A DNA stretch of 64,000 bases from Brachionus manjavacas (lineage: Eukaryota > Rotifera > Eurotatoria > Ploima > Brachionidae). Under the pieces are notes generated by a model that was given only the letters and a program-made list of their open reading frames with translations, made no database searches and was not told the origin of the DNA. The position numbers and the translations under genes are program-made. The number at the start of each line of letters is the position of its first letter. The first letter of the stretch is position 1. Shown piece after piece: positions 23,441 to 35,475 of this stretch. The stretch lies in contig JAHQIY010000026.1 in NCBI GenBank assembly GCA_019054805.1, forward strand, positions 496,001 to 560,000, read 5' to 3'.

Positions 23441-24415
23441 GTTAAGTAGTCTCTAAAGGAAGCTGGGATAGGACCCTAAATTTTTTGAAGATCATGATAT
23501 TCTCATTAGATAAGGCAAGCTACATCCCACAGAGGGACAACGTAGTAGTGGTAGCCACAAAGCCTGCTAGCTCCTCAGGAAGGCTTCCTAAAACAGGAGG
23601 CAACAAGACAGCTACAGCTAAGTCTCGCACTCGCTCAAAAAGCAGGATGCGGTTTTAAGGAACTAGCAAAGCTCACACCGGGGATCGATTTAGTCAACAA
23701 TATCCTTTCACCCACCACTAATCACCCTAATTATTCATTAATTCATAAGTGGAAGTTCGGTCGCCCGGTAATTAGTAAATACTTCTGGGACAAAGACACG
23801 AACATTATTAATTAATTATGGAATTAATTAGTAATGTTCCATAATTCCTTATGGAATCGTGGAGGTACATGGACAATCCAGAAAGCTCGGAAGACGAGCT
23901 TCAAGAGCAAAATGATAAGGAAAATGATCAAATAGGCGAGGGATCTCCAACAGCCTCCTCCACCTACTACCACCAGCTTCTTTGCAACCAGGTCGAAAGA
24001 ATTTTCGCCCAGTTCGATGATTGTCAGATTCAGGCCAAGGGTCTCACAGCTCACAGCTCTATATCTAGGGAAAAAGTAAAGGTGGACGCCTACTTCGCTC
24101 TACCCACAGATATCTTTCCATTAGGAATTTCCAATCACTCACGCGCTCTTTGCCAATCTACAAAACGGTCTCATGATTCGGTCGGCAGCTGGTTGCGCTC
24201 GTATTAAGAGCTATTAGCACAAAATTAGTCCAGCGATAAGGATAAGGACTCGTGCTGGTCTCTCTTTAAAAGGCCAGAATAGTCGAATCATCCCGATATT
24301 GCGGAACGATCAAATAGGAACGATATTGCGGAACTTTTTGCTGGTCTCGAGACCCAGGACGAAAGTAAGACCCATAGCGGACTTCTCTGCATTAACAAGG
24401 TCCATAAAATAATAT
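23440..24415. other. GC-rich island of unknown origin inside the transposon, copy 1
   Basis: Base composition changes abruptly from A/T runs to balanced sequence between about 23440 and 24415, then back. Open frames in it are 23492-23656 (+, MIFSLDKASYIPQRDN..., 54 codons, Arg/Ser-rich tail), about 23553-23817 (+, no ATG, FKELAKLTPGIDLVNNILSP, IHKWKFGRPVISKYFWDKD) and 23851-24207 (+, MESWRYMDNPESSEDELQEQ, 118 codons). A 76-codon frame is also open antisense. The frames overlap in different phases, so at most some are real. It could be captured or nested foreign DNA. No family recognised and no terminal repeats or target duplication found. Confidence 0.5.
23851..24207 (+). CDS. Hypothetical 118-aa acidic-N-terminus frame in GC island, copy 1
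   Basis: Starts MESWRYMDNPESSEDELQEQ, an acidic, hydrophilic leader, then QVERIFAQFDDCQIQAKG and FALPTDIFPLGISN, ending at a TAA. It is identical in length to 41215-41571 in the second transposon copy. That is notable because most other frames in the two copies differ in length, but the region lacks long homopolymers, so conservation of the frame is weak evidence of coding. No signal peptide or known motif. Confidence 0.35.
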   Translation: MESWRYMDNPESSEDELQEQNDKENDQIGEGSPTASSTYYHQLLCNQVERIFAQFDDCQIQAKGLTAHSSISREKVKVDAYFALPTDIFPLGISNHSRALCQSTKRSHDSVGSWLRSY

Positions 24416-24485
24416 TTTTCTTATTTAAATTTTAAAAAAATTTTATTTTTTAAAGAAAAAACAATAATATTACACTAATTTTTTT

Positions 24486-25096
24486 CTAGCATATAAACAT
24501 ATAAAAAAAATTAAAGTTAAAAAAATTATAACAAAGGTGATCACACAAATAACAATTTGAAAAAAATCCAAAAATTCCAACATTTGTAAATAATCCTTTA
24601 AAAAAAAAATTTAAGTAGAGACCACCACAATGCCCTATACTAGAAGCTATATCAGAAAAAGTAACAAGGATTGCTCTTAGAAAAGAAGGACTCTTTGAAC
24701 AAAAGTCTGTGAAAAAATACAAAAAAACTTAAATCTTTATACGGCAAGCACTTATTATATGCTATTTCTTGTTCAACATAGTTAACATAAACACCTTCCC
24801 CAATCAAAATTCCAAACAAACTAAAAATGACAACCATCAATGATATTAAGAATGTTTTAAGGGAAAAATATTTATTTTTAACAAGCTTGACGTCCTCAAT
24901 TCGAAGATTTTTTGCAAAAGTCCTCTGATTACTATTCCATACCAGCTCTAATTTTTCTTGATTTATACTCTTAATAAATCCTATTTGAATTAATCCTTAA
25001 AAAAAATTTTAAACAATATTTAATTATAATGCATGATATTAATTTTATACCATTTGATCTTTTAAATGAAACTTTATCATTGATTTTTAAATTCAT
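24486..25096 (-). pseudogene. Small spliced two-pass membrane-protein gene near right TIR, copy 1
   Basis: Starts ATG at 25096 (MNLKINDKVSFKRSNG). A 55-nt intron (24996-25050, GTATAAA...TTTAAG) joins in phase to LIQIGFIKSINQEKLELVWN. A basic stretch precedes the helix FLISLMVVIFSLFGILIGEGVYV, then a Cys-containing segment (FCSKSPSF, SSIGHCGGLYL) and a second hydrophobic run near 24490-24550. Copy 1 is out of frame after KDLSFFVFF (about 24722), and the second helix needs six T where seven are present at about 24561. It points inward from the right end, mirroring the plus-strand membrane gene at the left end. Function unknown. Confidence 0.5.
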
Positions 25097-25412
25097 TTTT
25101 TAGCTTCAGTTAAACTTTGTCTAAAATTTTTAAAATGAATTTATATATAAATTAATTTATGTGCAATTTTTAAAAAATATGCTATGTCCAATTTAATATG
25201 TAATGCTCTATTTTCAATTGGAAAAAATTTGATTATTGAAAAATACGAAGAAGATGACTCAAAAATTATCCTCTTTTTTAAATAGATATTTATGTAATCT
25301 TATTTAAAAACTTTTTGTAACTAAAATTATTTTTTGTTAAATGAAATAAAAATTACAACTTAAATCTTTAGAAAAATAACTCTCAAACGCTAAAATTTTC
25401 GTTGTATTCTTG

Positions 25413-25816
25413 AAGATTTTAAGTATTTAATAAGGTTCATTAAGTTTTCTGCATCTTTAATCTGAATTTTTATTTAAAAATTATCTAACTTTTATCAAAA
25501 GATATTTTTTATTATTTTTAAATTGTTATTTAATTCAATTCTAAGCAAAATAAATCCTTAATAGAGAATTATTCTTTTTCACCAAGAAAAAAAGAAACAA
25601 CGACTGCTTGCAAGTAAAATTGTAAAGTTTATTATGAAAAAATGTAGATTTTCATCTTGCCAAAATTGACATTTTTTTTGGAAATCTAAAAAAATTAGAT
25701 AATTTTGCCGAAAGATGAGTAAAAAACCTTTATTTTGATATAAAAATTAAGTTGAACCCTCTTTTTTTAAATAAAATATAAAAGGGCAAAATTTCAATGG
25801 AAACAGTGTATTGTTC
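25413..25816 (-). repeat. Right terminal inverted repeat, Spy-like copy 1
   Basis: Inverted partner of 14984-15387. It ends CAGTGTATTGTTC, followed directly by TTTGATAATGCG of the unit. Confidence 0.85.
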
Positions 25817-26569
25817 TTTGATAATGCGATTCAAGTAATAGCTTAAAAATTATCATATCAATTTTTAAAAAAGACATTGTATAACTCTTTAAGGAAAAAA
25901 TATAACTATTAATACTTATATTATTTTAACTTCCAAAGAAATAGACTAGTTAAAATATTTAATGATTCATAATATTAAAATGAAATTTAATATTTAAGAA
26001 ATAAAAAAAAAAGCATTTGCATGAAAATTTCGAAACCGAATTAGGTGATTTAAAATCCTATAATTAAAGTTAGAAGCTTTAAATGAGATTAAAAAATGAA
26101 GCATAGGAATGACCATCTGAGATTTAAATGTGGAAATTAAAACGGAGAATGATTGGTTCAAAAAACAGAATATTTATTTACCGGTACATTTATGTACTCT
26201 AAAAGTGCCAAAATAGTCGAGATATGCAATTTGCCTAAATTGTTTCATTTGGGCGAACTAATTTTATCATTCGGACAAATTTAAGTGATTTCGTTTTTCC
26301 TAGATATAATGGCATTATTTGAATTTAAAGAAGTCCAAAATTCTTTTTGAAATCATTAGAATTACATTTTTACTTAAATATAAGCCATAATGAATCAATG
26401 TGTGAAATTTCACAAACAAATCTTAAATGCTAAAATTCAAATCCCAATCTAATCCTAAGACAAAAGAGCGTCAAAGAATTTTATAACAAATTATTTAAAT
26501 AAAAGATAAAATTAAATTTGGGTGATTTTTATCTCGAAAATGAACCGAAATAATAGCAAACGTTTAATC

Positions 26570-27780
26570 GGTATCTTTCTGTTTATAGATTTTTGCTTTT
26601 GATACTGTCGACCATAACTTTCTACTTACTAAATTAAGCTGTTATGGTTTTCATGATTCTTCAATCATACTTAGTTATTTTCGAATAGAATCCAGGTAGT
26701 GGAGATTGATGAGTTGACTTCTAACTCAAGAACACTCAAATTAGATGTCCTAGGCCCACTTCTATTTTTGATTTTCATAAATGAAATTGTTTTATTCCTT
26801 TCTGATTTCATCGTGAAATAATTTGCTGATGATAAAATTAAAACAGGGGATAACCTAACTGAACTTATTCATTTTCTTCTTGATTCAATTCGAAAGTTAT
26901 TTACTTGGTGTAAATTCAATAGTATAGATATTAATTGGTCCAAGACTAAAATTATGTTTATTTCAAATAAAACAAAACTGAATTTATCATGTAATATTGA
27001 AATAAATGGTATTATGGTTGAAGTTGTTGAAAAATTTAAGCTTCTTGGAGAAACAATTGATAACAAGCTCACTTTTTTGCAACACATAATAAGCTTAAGA
27101 ACTTCAATAAAAAAACGACTTAATGCTATTAGATGATTATTTTACTTAACGCACAAAGTCAAGCTCCAGTTCTTCAAATTATTTATCATGCCGTACTTTG
27201 ACTATTGTCTATCATTATCAATATATTTTACAAAAAGATCAATTCAAAAAATTATCTAATTCTTATTACTATTGTGTTCAAAGATTATTAAACATTTGCA
27301 CAAATATTTATGGCAATGATGACTTTAACACTTTAAATATTGAGTTGAATAAATTTAACATCGACTGCTTTCAGCATAGAATTATCAAACGTCTTGCTCA
27401 TTTTGTACATAAAATTGTAAATTTAAAAACATCGCCTGTTGACTTAAAAGAAGTATTAATCAGCAACCGCTCGAAAAATGTTGATTATAATCTAAGAAAT
27501 TCAAATGATCTTGTTCCTTCTAAAGGAAAGTTTAATGATTATGTTGAAAAAACGTTTGATTATTTTTATTCTAAGTTCATCAATAAATTACTCATTGATG
27601 ATTTCCATTTAGATTTTTCCCTTTTTAAACGAAGAATAAACAATAACATTAATTTAATATTTATAAAATTTCTAAATTTTTTCTAATTTTGATTTTAATT
27701 TCAGAAATTTAATTTTTTATTAGCAAATGGGCTCAATCATCCCATTACGGGTTTTGACCTTAGGTCTCTTTGATTGAGTT
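26570..27780 (+). pseudogene. Non-LTR reverse transcriptase relic (unit U2)
   Basis: Same relic as in U1. The MFISNKTKLNLSCN to IKKRLNAIR part (26954-27136) is open and ends at the TGA of AGATGATTA. The downstream part (27198-27686, 162 codons) differs from other units by an extra A in ATTCAAAAAATTATC, which shifts the frame near 27245. FADD and the 3' stem are retained. Confidence 0.8.
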
Positions 27781-28282
27781 GAAATAATGATTAGTCAGAA
27801 GGAAACATTATATATTCATCTTGTCGAAACGTATATTCAATCATTGCGTTGCAAATCTTTTTCTATTGTAAACATAAAGGTGATCTCTCATTTGCGATGA
27901 TAAAATCCATCATTTAAATTGTAAATTGATTTAATACCTTTTGTAGTCATAAATATCCATTGCGTACGTAAAAGCCTAAATTAAATGATTTTACAAATAT
28001 TATTTAAATACACTTATTTAAAGCTATTCTTCGGATCTCTATATTTAATGAAAATCAAACATTAAAGGGGTAGTGCCTTACCCTTACTTGATTTTTTAAT
28101 TCTGTCTTATCGTAAAAAGAATCATTCAAGCGAAACTATTCTTACAAATTTAAATGCTAACACATTTGTAATCCATAATTACATAATTTTAATTGTTAAA
28201 TGTTTTTAATTAAGTTCCTCTTATAGGTCTTTTACCTAACTAAATTGCAAATTTTTAGACAATTCTTCATTAAAAAAATATA

Positions 28283-29057
28283 CAGTCAATCCTCGATATA
28301 AAGATAAAGTTGGGCGGAAATTTTTATATTCGTTGTATCGAAATTCGTTCTATCAAAAATCCCATACAAAAGCATTGAATAAATTTTTAGATTTTTTTTT
28401 TTGAATTTTTATTAAAATAAATGAAAAAGGTGAAAAAATTTTAAAAAAATAAACTGAAAAGAAAAATTAAACATATTTAACATACGAAGTATCAGTTGTT
28501 TGTTTATTACAACTTTTTTCAATTACCAAATTTTCAATATTAAACAAAAAGTTAACGATATTTGATGAATCATGTTCTTGTTTATCTAAAAAAAATCTTT
28601 TAAATCGTTAATTCGTTCGATTGCTTTTTTTGAACTAATAATTGACTTTCTCGGTAGAAATAACTCTTCAATTTCACTGACACTATTGTCTGATTCTTCT
28701 TTTTTTAGTAATCTTTATTTTTTGGTCTTTATGCTTTTTTATTATTTCAATTTTTGTTTAAAGTAAATAACATTTTCGTTTTTTTGGGACAGGATTAATT
28801 AAATTTCACGATTTTTTTTATAATATAAAGGTGCGAATTTTTTTTTGATTTTTCGTTATTTGAAGTTTTTTTTCTTTAAAAAAAGAATAATTGGTTCGTT
28901 AGAAGAACCTTGTTGTATCGGCTTTTCGTTGCATCGAAATTCGTTCTATTGAAGATAAAAAGTAATCATTTTTATTGATCGAAATCGGTTCTGATAATCG
29001 AATTCGTTCTATAGGGTTTTTCGTTCTAATGGGTTTCGTTGTACGGAGGATTGACTG
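28283..29057 (-). mobile_element. Pogo/Tigger-type deletion derivative (U2)
   Basis: Same TIRs and TA flanks (28281-28282, 29058-29059) as the U1 copy. The length of 775 bp differs only by homopolymer runs (for example TAAAAAAAATC near 28586). It lies at the same unit position, so it was inserted before the array expanded. Confidence 0.85.
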
Positions 29058-29803
29058 TAAATTGAAATATTATTTATAACAAATTTTTCGTGATTATTTT
29101 TCCGCAATTGATTTTTACATTCTACAGCATTAGTTTTTAGTTTTTCATTCAGACTTTAAATGATAATGACTCTTACACTTTAAACTCAAGATGAGATTTC
29201 ACTGCTTCACACTTGCTGTTTTTCGGCCAAATTTTCTCTTTCAATAAATTTAAATTAATATTCTAAAAATCTTTCTGTATAACTTACTTTCTTCTCTAGA
29301 TTTATATTTTTCCTCTGAAAAAGCATTTAAAATTTACTTGGGCTTTTACTTATATTCTGGGAAAATATTCATTATAATTTTATTAATCTCATTTTAAATT
29401 TTACAGTTAAACTACGAGATGTTTTTTCTGTACTTCATTTCCTTTGAATTTTTAGACAATTTTTCACTAAATTATTAGATATTGATTTTATTTTTACAAA
29501 TACAAAAATTAAAGTCTATTGTGTTTTGATCAAATTTTTGCGTCATTCAAGCGAAGTTGTTTCATTATTTAAAAGTAATTGATTTTCACAATAAGCGATT
29601 ATGAATTAATAGAATAAAAAATTTAAAAAATTAAAACTCAGTTTTTTTCTAGATTTCATATTTTAAATGCAAGTAAAATTTTTAAATTGAAACATTAGGA
29701 AAAAACATTGAGAAATTATGTAATTTTATTCATTCTTGATTTTAGCGTAAATAGAATAAATTAAACGATTGCACAAATATATAACATATCGTTTATTATG
29801 CAG

Positions 29804-30887
29804 GATTTTAAATCAAATTCTAACTGAGAATAATGAGCTAAAAAACTTTTTGGAAAAAATTAAGTCAAAATTTGAAATGCTTCTGTCGGAATATAAAGAA
29901 ATTGAAACAAAGATATATATTTCTGTGAAAGAAAATGAAGAACTCAAAAAAAAATTAGAAAATGTCCAAGTAAAAGAACTATTGAAGAAACCATTCAAAT
30001 TATTTTTTTCCTTATTAATAAGAATAAAATTTCATTTAGCACGCACAGAAAGATAGGACAAATCGGTTTGTTAAATTATGTGAAAAAGAGCACTATCTAA
30101 TAAAAGCGAGACTAGAACAAAGTTTGGATGAAAATAAAAATCTAATTTATAAATTAACGAATCTAGATTGAATAATTAATTTGATCAAAAAATTTAAAAA
30201 AACATTGTGGAAAATCATAAATATGCAGGATTTAACTTAGATATAAAATTTAAAATGTGGATTAAAATGTGGATTAAAAGATGAAATTGTTTAATTGGAC
30301 GAGGAAAATAAATTTTTAAATGATAAAATAAAATAAAAAAAATGCTGTCCTTTTCCCAACTAAGATGGAAATGAAAATAAAGATTTAAAGAAGAGAAAAC
30401 ATTTTGTGCTATCTCAATATGTATAATTTCATTAACAATTAAAAAAAATTGAATATTTAGAAAAAAAATGGAAATAAAGGAACAAGAAAAGAGAAACATA
30501 GACAGTTTCAGTGGTGAAATCATGAATTTAGTAAAATATGAAAATTGAAGAAAAAAAGAAAAAAGAAATTGAGCTACAACAATCAATTGAAATAAATAAT
30601 GAACTTACTCAGCAATGTGAAAGCCTCGGATCCTCTATTGTCTTAGCTGAACAAGAAAATATTAAAATCAAGAAGAAAATACAAAAGCTTGAGTCAAAAA
30701 ATGTTTTTTTATGTTTTTTAAATTTTTTTTTCATTTTAAGCTCGAATTAACTACATCTAGCATTTCCTTCGAAGAGCTTCAACATAAAATGAGCATTTAA
30801 AATTCGACAATAAATGAATATAAACTTCAAAAATCAAAGCTAAATGAGACAATAAATAATCTTGAAAGAGAAAATGTAAAACTTTAA
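29804..30887 (+). pseudogene. Coiled-coil gene remnant, block in U3
   Basis: Exon A 29804-29969, exon B 30040-30171, exon C from 30538, exon D to the TAA at 30885-30887. The splice junctions equal those of U2. A minus-strand frame (30586-30215) over this region is a shadow of the A/T-rich coil codons. Confidence 0.55.
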
Positions 30888-32082
30888 TCTTACAATAATT
30901 TGGAAATAAATTTAAATTTTTTTAAAGTTGAGATTTCACTGCTTCACACTTGCTGTTTTTCGGCCAAATTTTCTCTTTCAATAAATTTAAATTAATATTC
31001 TAAAAATCTTTCTGTATAACTTACTTTCTTCTCTAGATTTATATTTTTCTTCTGAAAAAGCATTTAAAATTCACTTGAGCTATTACTAATATTCTAGGAA
31101 AATATTCATTATAATTTTATTAATCTCATATTAAATTTTACAGTTAAACTACGAGATGTTTTTTCCTTACTTCATTTCCTTCGAATTCTTTAGACAACTT
31201 TTCACTAAATAATTAGATATTGATTTTATTTTTACAAATACAAAAATTAAAGTCTATTGTGTTTTGATCAAATTTTTGCGTCATTCAAGCCAAGTTGTTT
31301 CATTATTTAAAAGTAATTGATTTTCACAATAAGCGATTATGAATTAATAGAATAAAAAAATTTAAAAAATTAAAACTCAGTTTTTTTCTAGATTTCATAT
31401 TTTAAATGCAAGTAAAATTTTTAAACTGAAACATTAGGAAAAAACATTGAGAAATTATGTAATTTAATTCATTCTTGATTTTAGCGTAAACAGAATAAAT
31501 TAAACGATTGCACAAATATATAACTATTTAATCACTCTGTGTTTGTGGTATTGGATAGTATCAATCAGCGTGTATATTCCATAATTTGTAGATCATTCTT
31601 ATATAAAGCCATACTGTGTATCTAGATTATTAACTCTTCGATAAATCTTAGATAAAAATTATTTTGAAAACTAATTTGCAATTGTTCTAAGTTTAATATT
31701 TACTTTATAGTCATTTAGGGTTCTATGTACTTTTCAATTATATAAAACATTTAATAAAACCCATATTGGAAATATAGGGTATTTCGTTGTTTTTGATCAT
31801 TTTTTGATTATCTTTGCCACTTTTAGAGTTCATAAATACATCCTTATTTAATCATTAAAAATTAAATTATACGATGGTGATTCGACAAAATTAAAATTTG
31901 GGTGTATACAATTTTATTTGTTCCATAAAGAGTCAAATATTGTCTGTTTCAAAAATAGATAAGAAAAATCTAAATTTTTTCATTAAGTTTTTTATAATTC
32001 TATAAAAGTTATCATGTGAGATTCCAAGAGATAGTTTTTCAACAATTTTGACTCAAATTAATTTTAAAATTTTTCTGATAAA

Positions 32083-32485
32083 GAACAATACACTGTTTCC
32101 ATTGAAATTTTGCCCTTTTATATTTTATTTAAAAAAAGAGGGTTCAACTTAATTTTTATATCAAAATAAAGGTTTTTTACTCATCTTTCGGCAAAATTAT
32201 CTAATTTTTTTAGATTTCCAAAAAAAATGTCAATTTTGGCAAGATGAAAATCTACATTTTTTCATAATAAACTTTACAATTTTACTTGCAAGCAGTCGTT
32301 GTTTCTTTTTTCTTGGTGAAAAAGAATAATTCTCTATTAAGGATTTATTTTGCTTAGAATTGAATTAAATAACAATTTAAAAATAATAAAAAATATCTTT
32401 TGATAAAAGTTATGTAATTTTTAAATAAAAATTCAGATTAAAGATGCAGAAAACTTAATGAACCTTATTAAATACTTAAAATCTT
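32083..32485 (+). repeat. Left terminal inverted repeat, Spy-like copy 2
   Basis: Begins GAACAATACACTG right after CTGATAAA and pairs with 42777-43178. Confidence 0.85.
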
Positions 32486-33189
32486 ATTTTATATTTATTT
32501 AATTTATTTTTAAAAAACAATGATTTATTTTATTTGGGATGATATTCATGATTTGAAAAATTTTTTTATCTAAATGATTATTTCCCTTTAAAGGCTTTAC
32601 CAAAATAAAAAGGTAAATAATTTAAAGTATTTTGGATTATCAATAATTTACTTATTTTTGATCATAAATTTTTTCATCAATTATCGACTACTTTTTAAAA
32701 AGAAATAAAAATGAAAAAAATGAATTTAAACCAGTAACGCAGAGGAAAGCAAAAGCAATTAAAAATTTAATATAATCTAAAATATTTAAACTTTTTGTTA
32801 AGTTTTATTTTGTTTCATTTGTCAATATTCATTTTGAAATATTATTTTCAATTTATTTTTTCCATATTAATGATTTAAAATTAATAAAAAATTATAGCAT
32901 ACATCTCAAGAAAAATTTTTTTAATTGTTTATTGAAACAAAATTTTCAAAAAATGATTAGTCATTTTAAAAAATGAATTTTTTGATTTTGAAATTTCAGT
33001 CAGTCTCTTTTTAACCTAGCTCAAAATTTTAATGGCCTTATGAAATCTGTTTTAAAAGAAGTTTGAACCGATTTCTTTGTATTTTGATCTTCTTTTCTAA
33101 TCTATTTTTTTTACTCAAAAAGTTTCTTTAAGCTTTTCTTTACCATCCGGTTTCAACTTGTTTTTTTTCATTAATATTTCTTTTATAAA

Positions 33190-33874
33190 GTGAGTTCGTT
33201 CAATGCGTTTTTGGAGAAATTTTGGTCAAGTACAAAAATTGCAGCTAAAAAGTCTTCGATTTCAACGAATTTGACAGTTTCAAACTTTTTGAACAATTCT
33301 AAAAATTCAATAGATATCAGAATTGATATAAATATGATATCAATGACCAGATTTTTTATAGTTCTTTTGACTGTATTTTTAATTTGCTTATCTGTATCAT
33401 TACTGAAAAAAAATTATTTTTCAAAAAAAAATGTAATTTCTTTTTCTAAAAGCTGAGCAATTTTTTTATTTTTAAATTAAGAACCCAAATTCAGATTTGA
33501 ACTTAAGTATTGGTCAAAATGGTGTCTCACGTTTTTCAGCTGATAATCGGAATCAGATTTTGGTAATAAATTGTCTTGCATTTTCCTTTTAAATATTTTT
33601 AAAGGGCCAGGACCAAAATGTTCCTATAATTGATCGACAGCCTTGTCTGTGCGCACAACCAAAATTTGCCAAAGCATTTTTGAGAGATCTTAACGAGGTT
33701 TTTTCAAAAATATCTTATAAAAGAATAAGCAAAATTTTTTTTTAAGCTTCAATCTGCAATCGTTTCTGAAGAAGTGTATAATCAGACAAATGACGATAGC
33801 TTCGAAGTAATTTACAAAGATAAAAAAATGGCATTTTTTTACACAATTTCATTAAAAGGATGTTTGTATTTATG
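33190..33874 (+). pseudogene. Small spliced membrane-protein gene of the transposon, copy 2
   Basis: Exon 1 (open from a GTG at 33190, SSFNAFLEKFWSSTKIAA) runs through the single transmembrane helix to KNYFSKKN at 33432. The intron 33433-33481 (GTAATTTC...AAATTAAG) joins in phase to exon 2, 33482-33562. The intron 33563-33604 joins in phase to exon 3. This copy shows that all three exons share one frame. Exon 3 is then broken by an extra T at about 33744 (AAAATTTTTTTTTAAGC), where copy 1 is intact. The true start is probably further upstream, since no ATG opens the exon. Confidence 0.5.
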
Positions 33875-34259
33875 AAAACCAATATGAAAATTCTCAATTT
33901 TTAAGGGAACATTTTAAATTAGAAAAACTAAATGATACTGATTCAACCAGAACAAGAGAATTAGTTTCTCATCCTGTTTCATGTTTCTGATCCATTGTTT
34001 TTGTATTAATATTTCCTTCTAACTTGTTCTGGTTAATTGTCTTTGTTGCTTTTTGTATAATTTAATTGTAAAAAATTTGCTGCGATCCATTAAAATTTTG
34101 TAAATATATTAGTTGTAATTAATATTTAATTTTTTTACTTATCAACATATATTTAAAAAATCAACATACGTCTAAATTTTTTTTTTGTTATAACGTTTAA
34201 ATGTTAGTAAATAGAAAATGAATTAATAATTTGTTTATTCAAAAAAATTTTAAAAAAAA

Positions 34260-35415
34260 TTAAAAACTATTGATTAAATAATAAAATGAATAACTGATGG
34301 TTGCTTTTTGAAAATAAAAATGATCTCTCTTCTTTTTCAGATTTTTTCCATATTTAGATAATTTTTTGACAGTTTTATATATATCATCAACCACATAAAA
34401 ATCATTTTTTAGCTTAAAAATTGAAACAGTATGGCCTGGTTTGTTTAAAGTTGCACAAAGAAAATTATAGTTTCTATTATCACATGTTATAACATCTGGT
34501 AATTCATGGATAAAAATGTTCTTCTCTGCTGATTTTATAAACAAAAATGTAGGCTGATTAAAAAATTTAACGTTGAATTCAAAAGTCAACTTGCATGACT
34601 TGCATCTTTCTTCATTTTCAGCTGATAACTTAATTTTTGAATTAGATTTTTTAAAAAGTATGACATCAGATTCTTTGGGAATATTTCTCTCATTTTTTTC
34701 ACATCTTGAACAACTTTGTTGAATAAATACATACTTTTGAAATTCTTTTAAATTCTTTGAAAAATTATCTTCTTCATTATTATCAAGTGATATTTCAATA
34801 AAATTTTCAGAAAAATTTAATTTTGTATCATAGCTCATTATTTGTTTAATCCATAATTCTTTAGCTTTATCGAAATTCTTTTTATCCACTTCATCTATAA
34901 TGTCTTTTATAACTATAGTCAACTTGTTACTTATTATATTTTGAAAATAAGAAGAATTTTTTTTATAAAGATACCAGAATGCTAAAAGAATATAATCAAT
35001 TGAGCAAGTTTTTGAAACAAAACGTTTTTTTCCCCTTTGTATTCAATGAAAGCTCCCCACTTTGGTATGTGATTTTTGAATGATTCAATACTTGTTAAAT
35101 CGTTTGATGATATTTCATGAGTTTGATTCAATTCCTTTTGAAGGATTTCAATTTCAATATCACTTGAATCTGAACAACTAGTAGTATATTCCGAATCACT
35201 TGAACTTTCTTTTCTACTTCTCTTTCCTTTAATATTTTTCGGTTTGTTAGGCAACTGTTGATTCTGTATATCGATAGGAATTTCGTTTAAATGTCTTCCT
35301 TTTGATATGATACCAGGTGTTCTATATTTTAAATAGCTTAAATAATAAATCACAGTTGCGACATGGCTACAGCATCCGACTATTCGACGACCTGACAAAC
35401 ATGTGCATATATGAG
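34260..35415 (-). pseudogene. SWIM zinc finger plus cysteine-peptidase-like exon, copy 2
   Basis: As in copy 1, but here the second half is continuous for 220 codons (34922-34260), joining TIVIKDIIDEVDKKNFDKAK to the CxxC pairs, the PGHTVSIF His box and the VVDD Asp box. Upstream, a missing T near 35022 shifts the frame just before the Cys box, so the nucleophile region is out of frame here and in frame in copy 1. Between them the two copies cover the whole exon in an open frame. Confidence 0.65.
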
Positions 35416-35475
35416 CTTAAATAAAAATTAAAATCAAAAGATTACCTAGTAAATAGTGTAAAATTTTGAATTTAC

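Larger units (their letters stand above)
14984..25816. mobile_element. Spy-like DNA transposon, copy 1 (10.83 kb)
   Basis: Ends are GAACAATACACTG... and its exact inverted complement, with 404-bp TIRs. The flanks are AAA and TTT with nothing duplicated, as shown by the empty sites at 8727 and 49436. The Spy group is defined by insertion between AAA and TTT without target duplication and by a DDE transposase related to IS5, ISL2EU and PIF/Harbinger, and the internal transposase fits. Gene order from the left: membrane-protein gene (+), transposase with SWIM and peptidase-like parts (-), unknown gene (-), minisatellite, double-homeodomain gene (+), GC-rich island, membrane-protein gene (-). Frameshifts in most frames suggest either decay or homopolymer errors in the assembly. 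Confidence 0.85.
12101..29191. repeat. Array unit U2 (17.09 kb, carries Spy-like copy 1)
   Basis: From the GAGATTTCACGGCTTCACAC start to the next unit start at 29192. Without the 10833-bp transposon its length is 6258 bp, matching U4 (6259 bp). Order: coiled-coil block 12711-13790, a second half-block start at 13831, transposon 14984-25816, RT relic 26570-27780, Tigger derivative 28283-29057. Confidence 0.85.

Noticed and set aside
23824..24054. Antisense 76-codon hydrophobic frame in the GC island
   Set aside because: Fully overlaps the plus-strand 118-codon frame and arises from its codon composition; no independent support.
14984..25816. Hidden TSD within the TIR ends (AAA...TTT as part of the element)
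   Set aside because: The empty sites contain AAATTT once, equal to the two flanks joined, so AAA and TTT belong to the host target, not to the element or a duplication.
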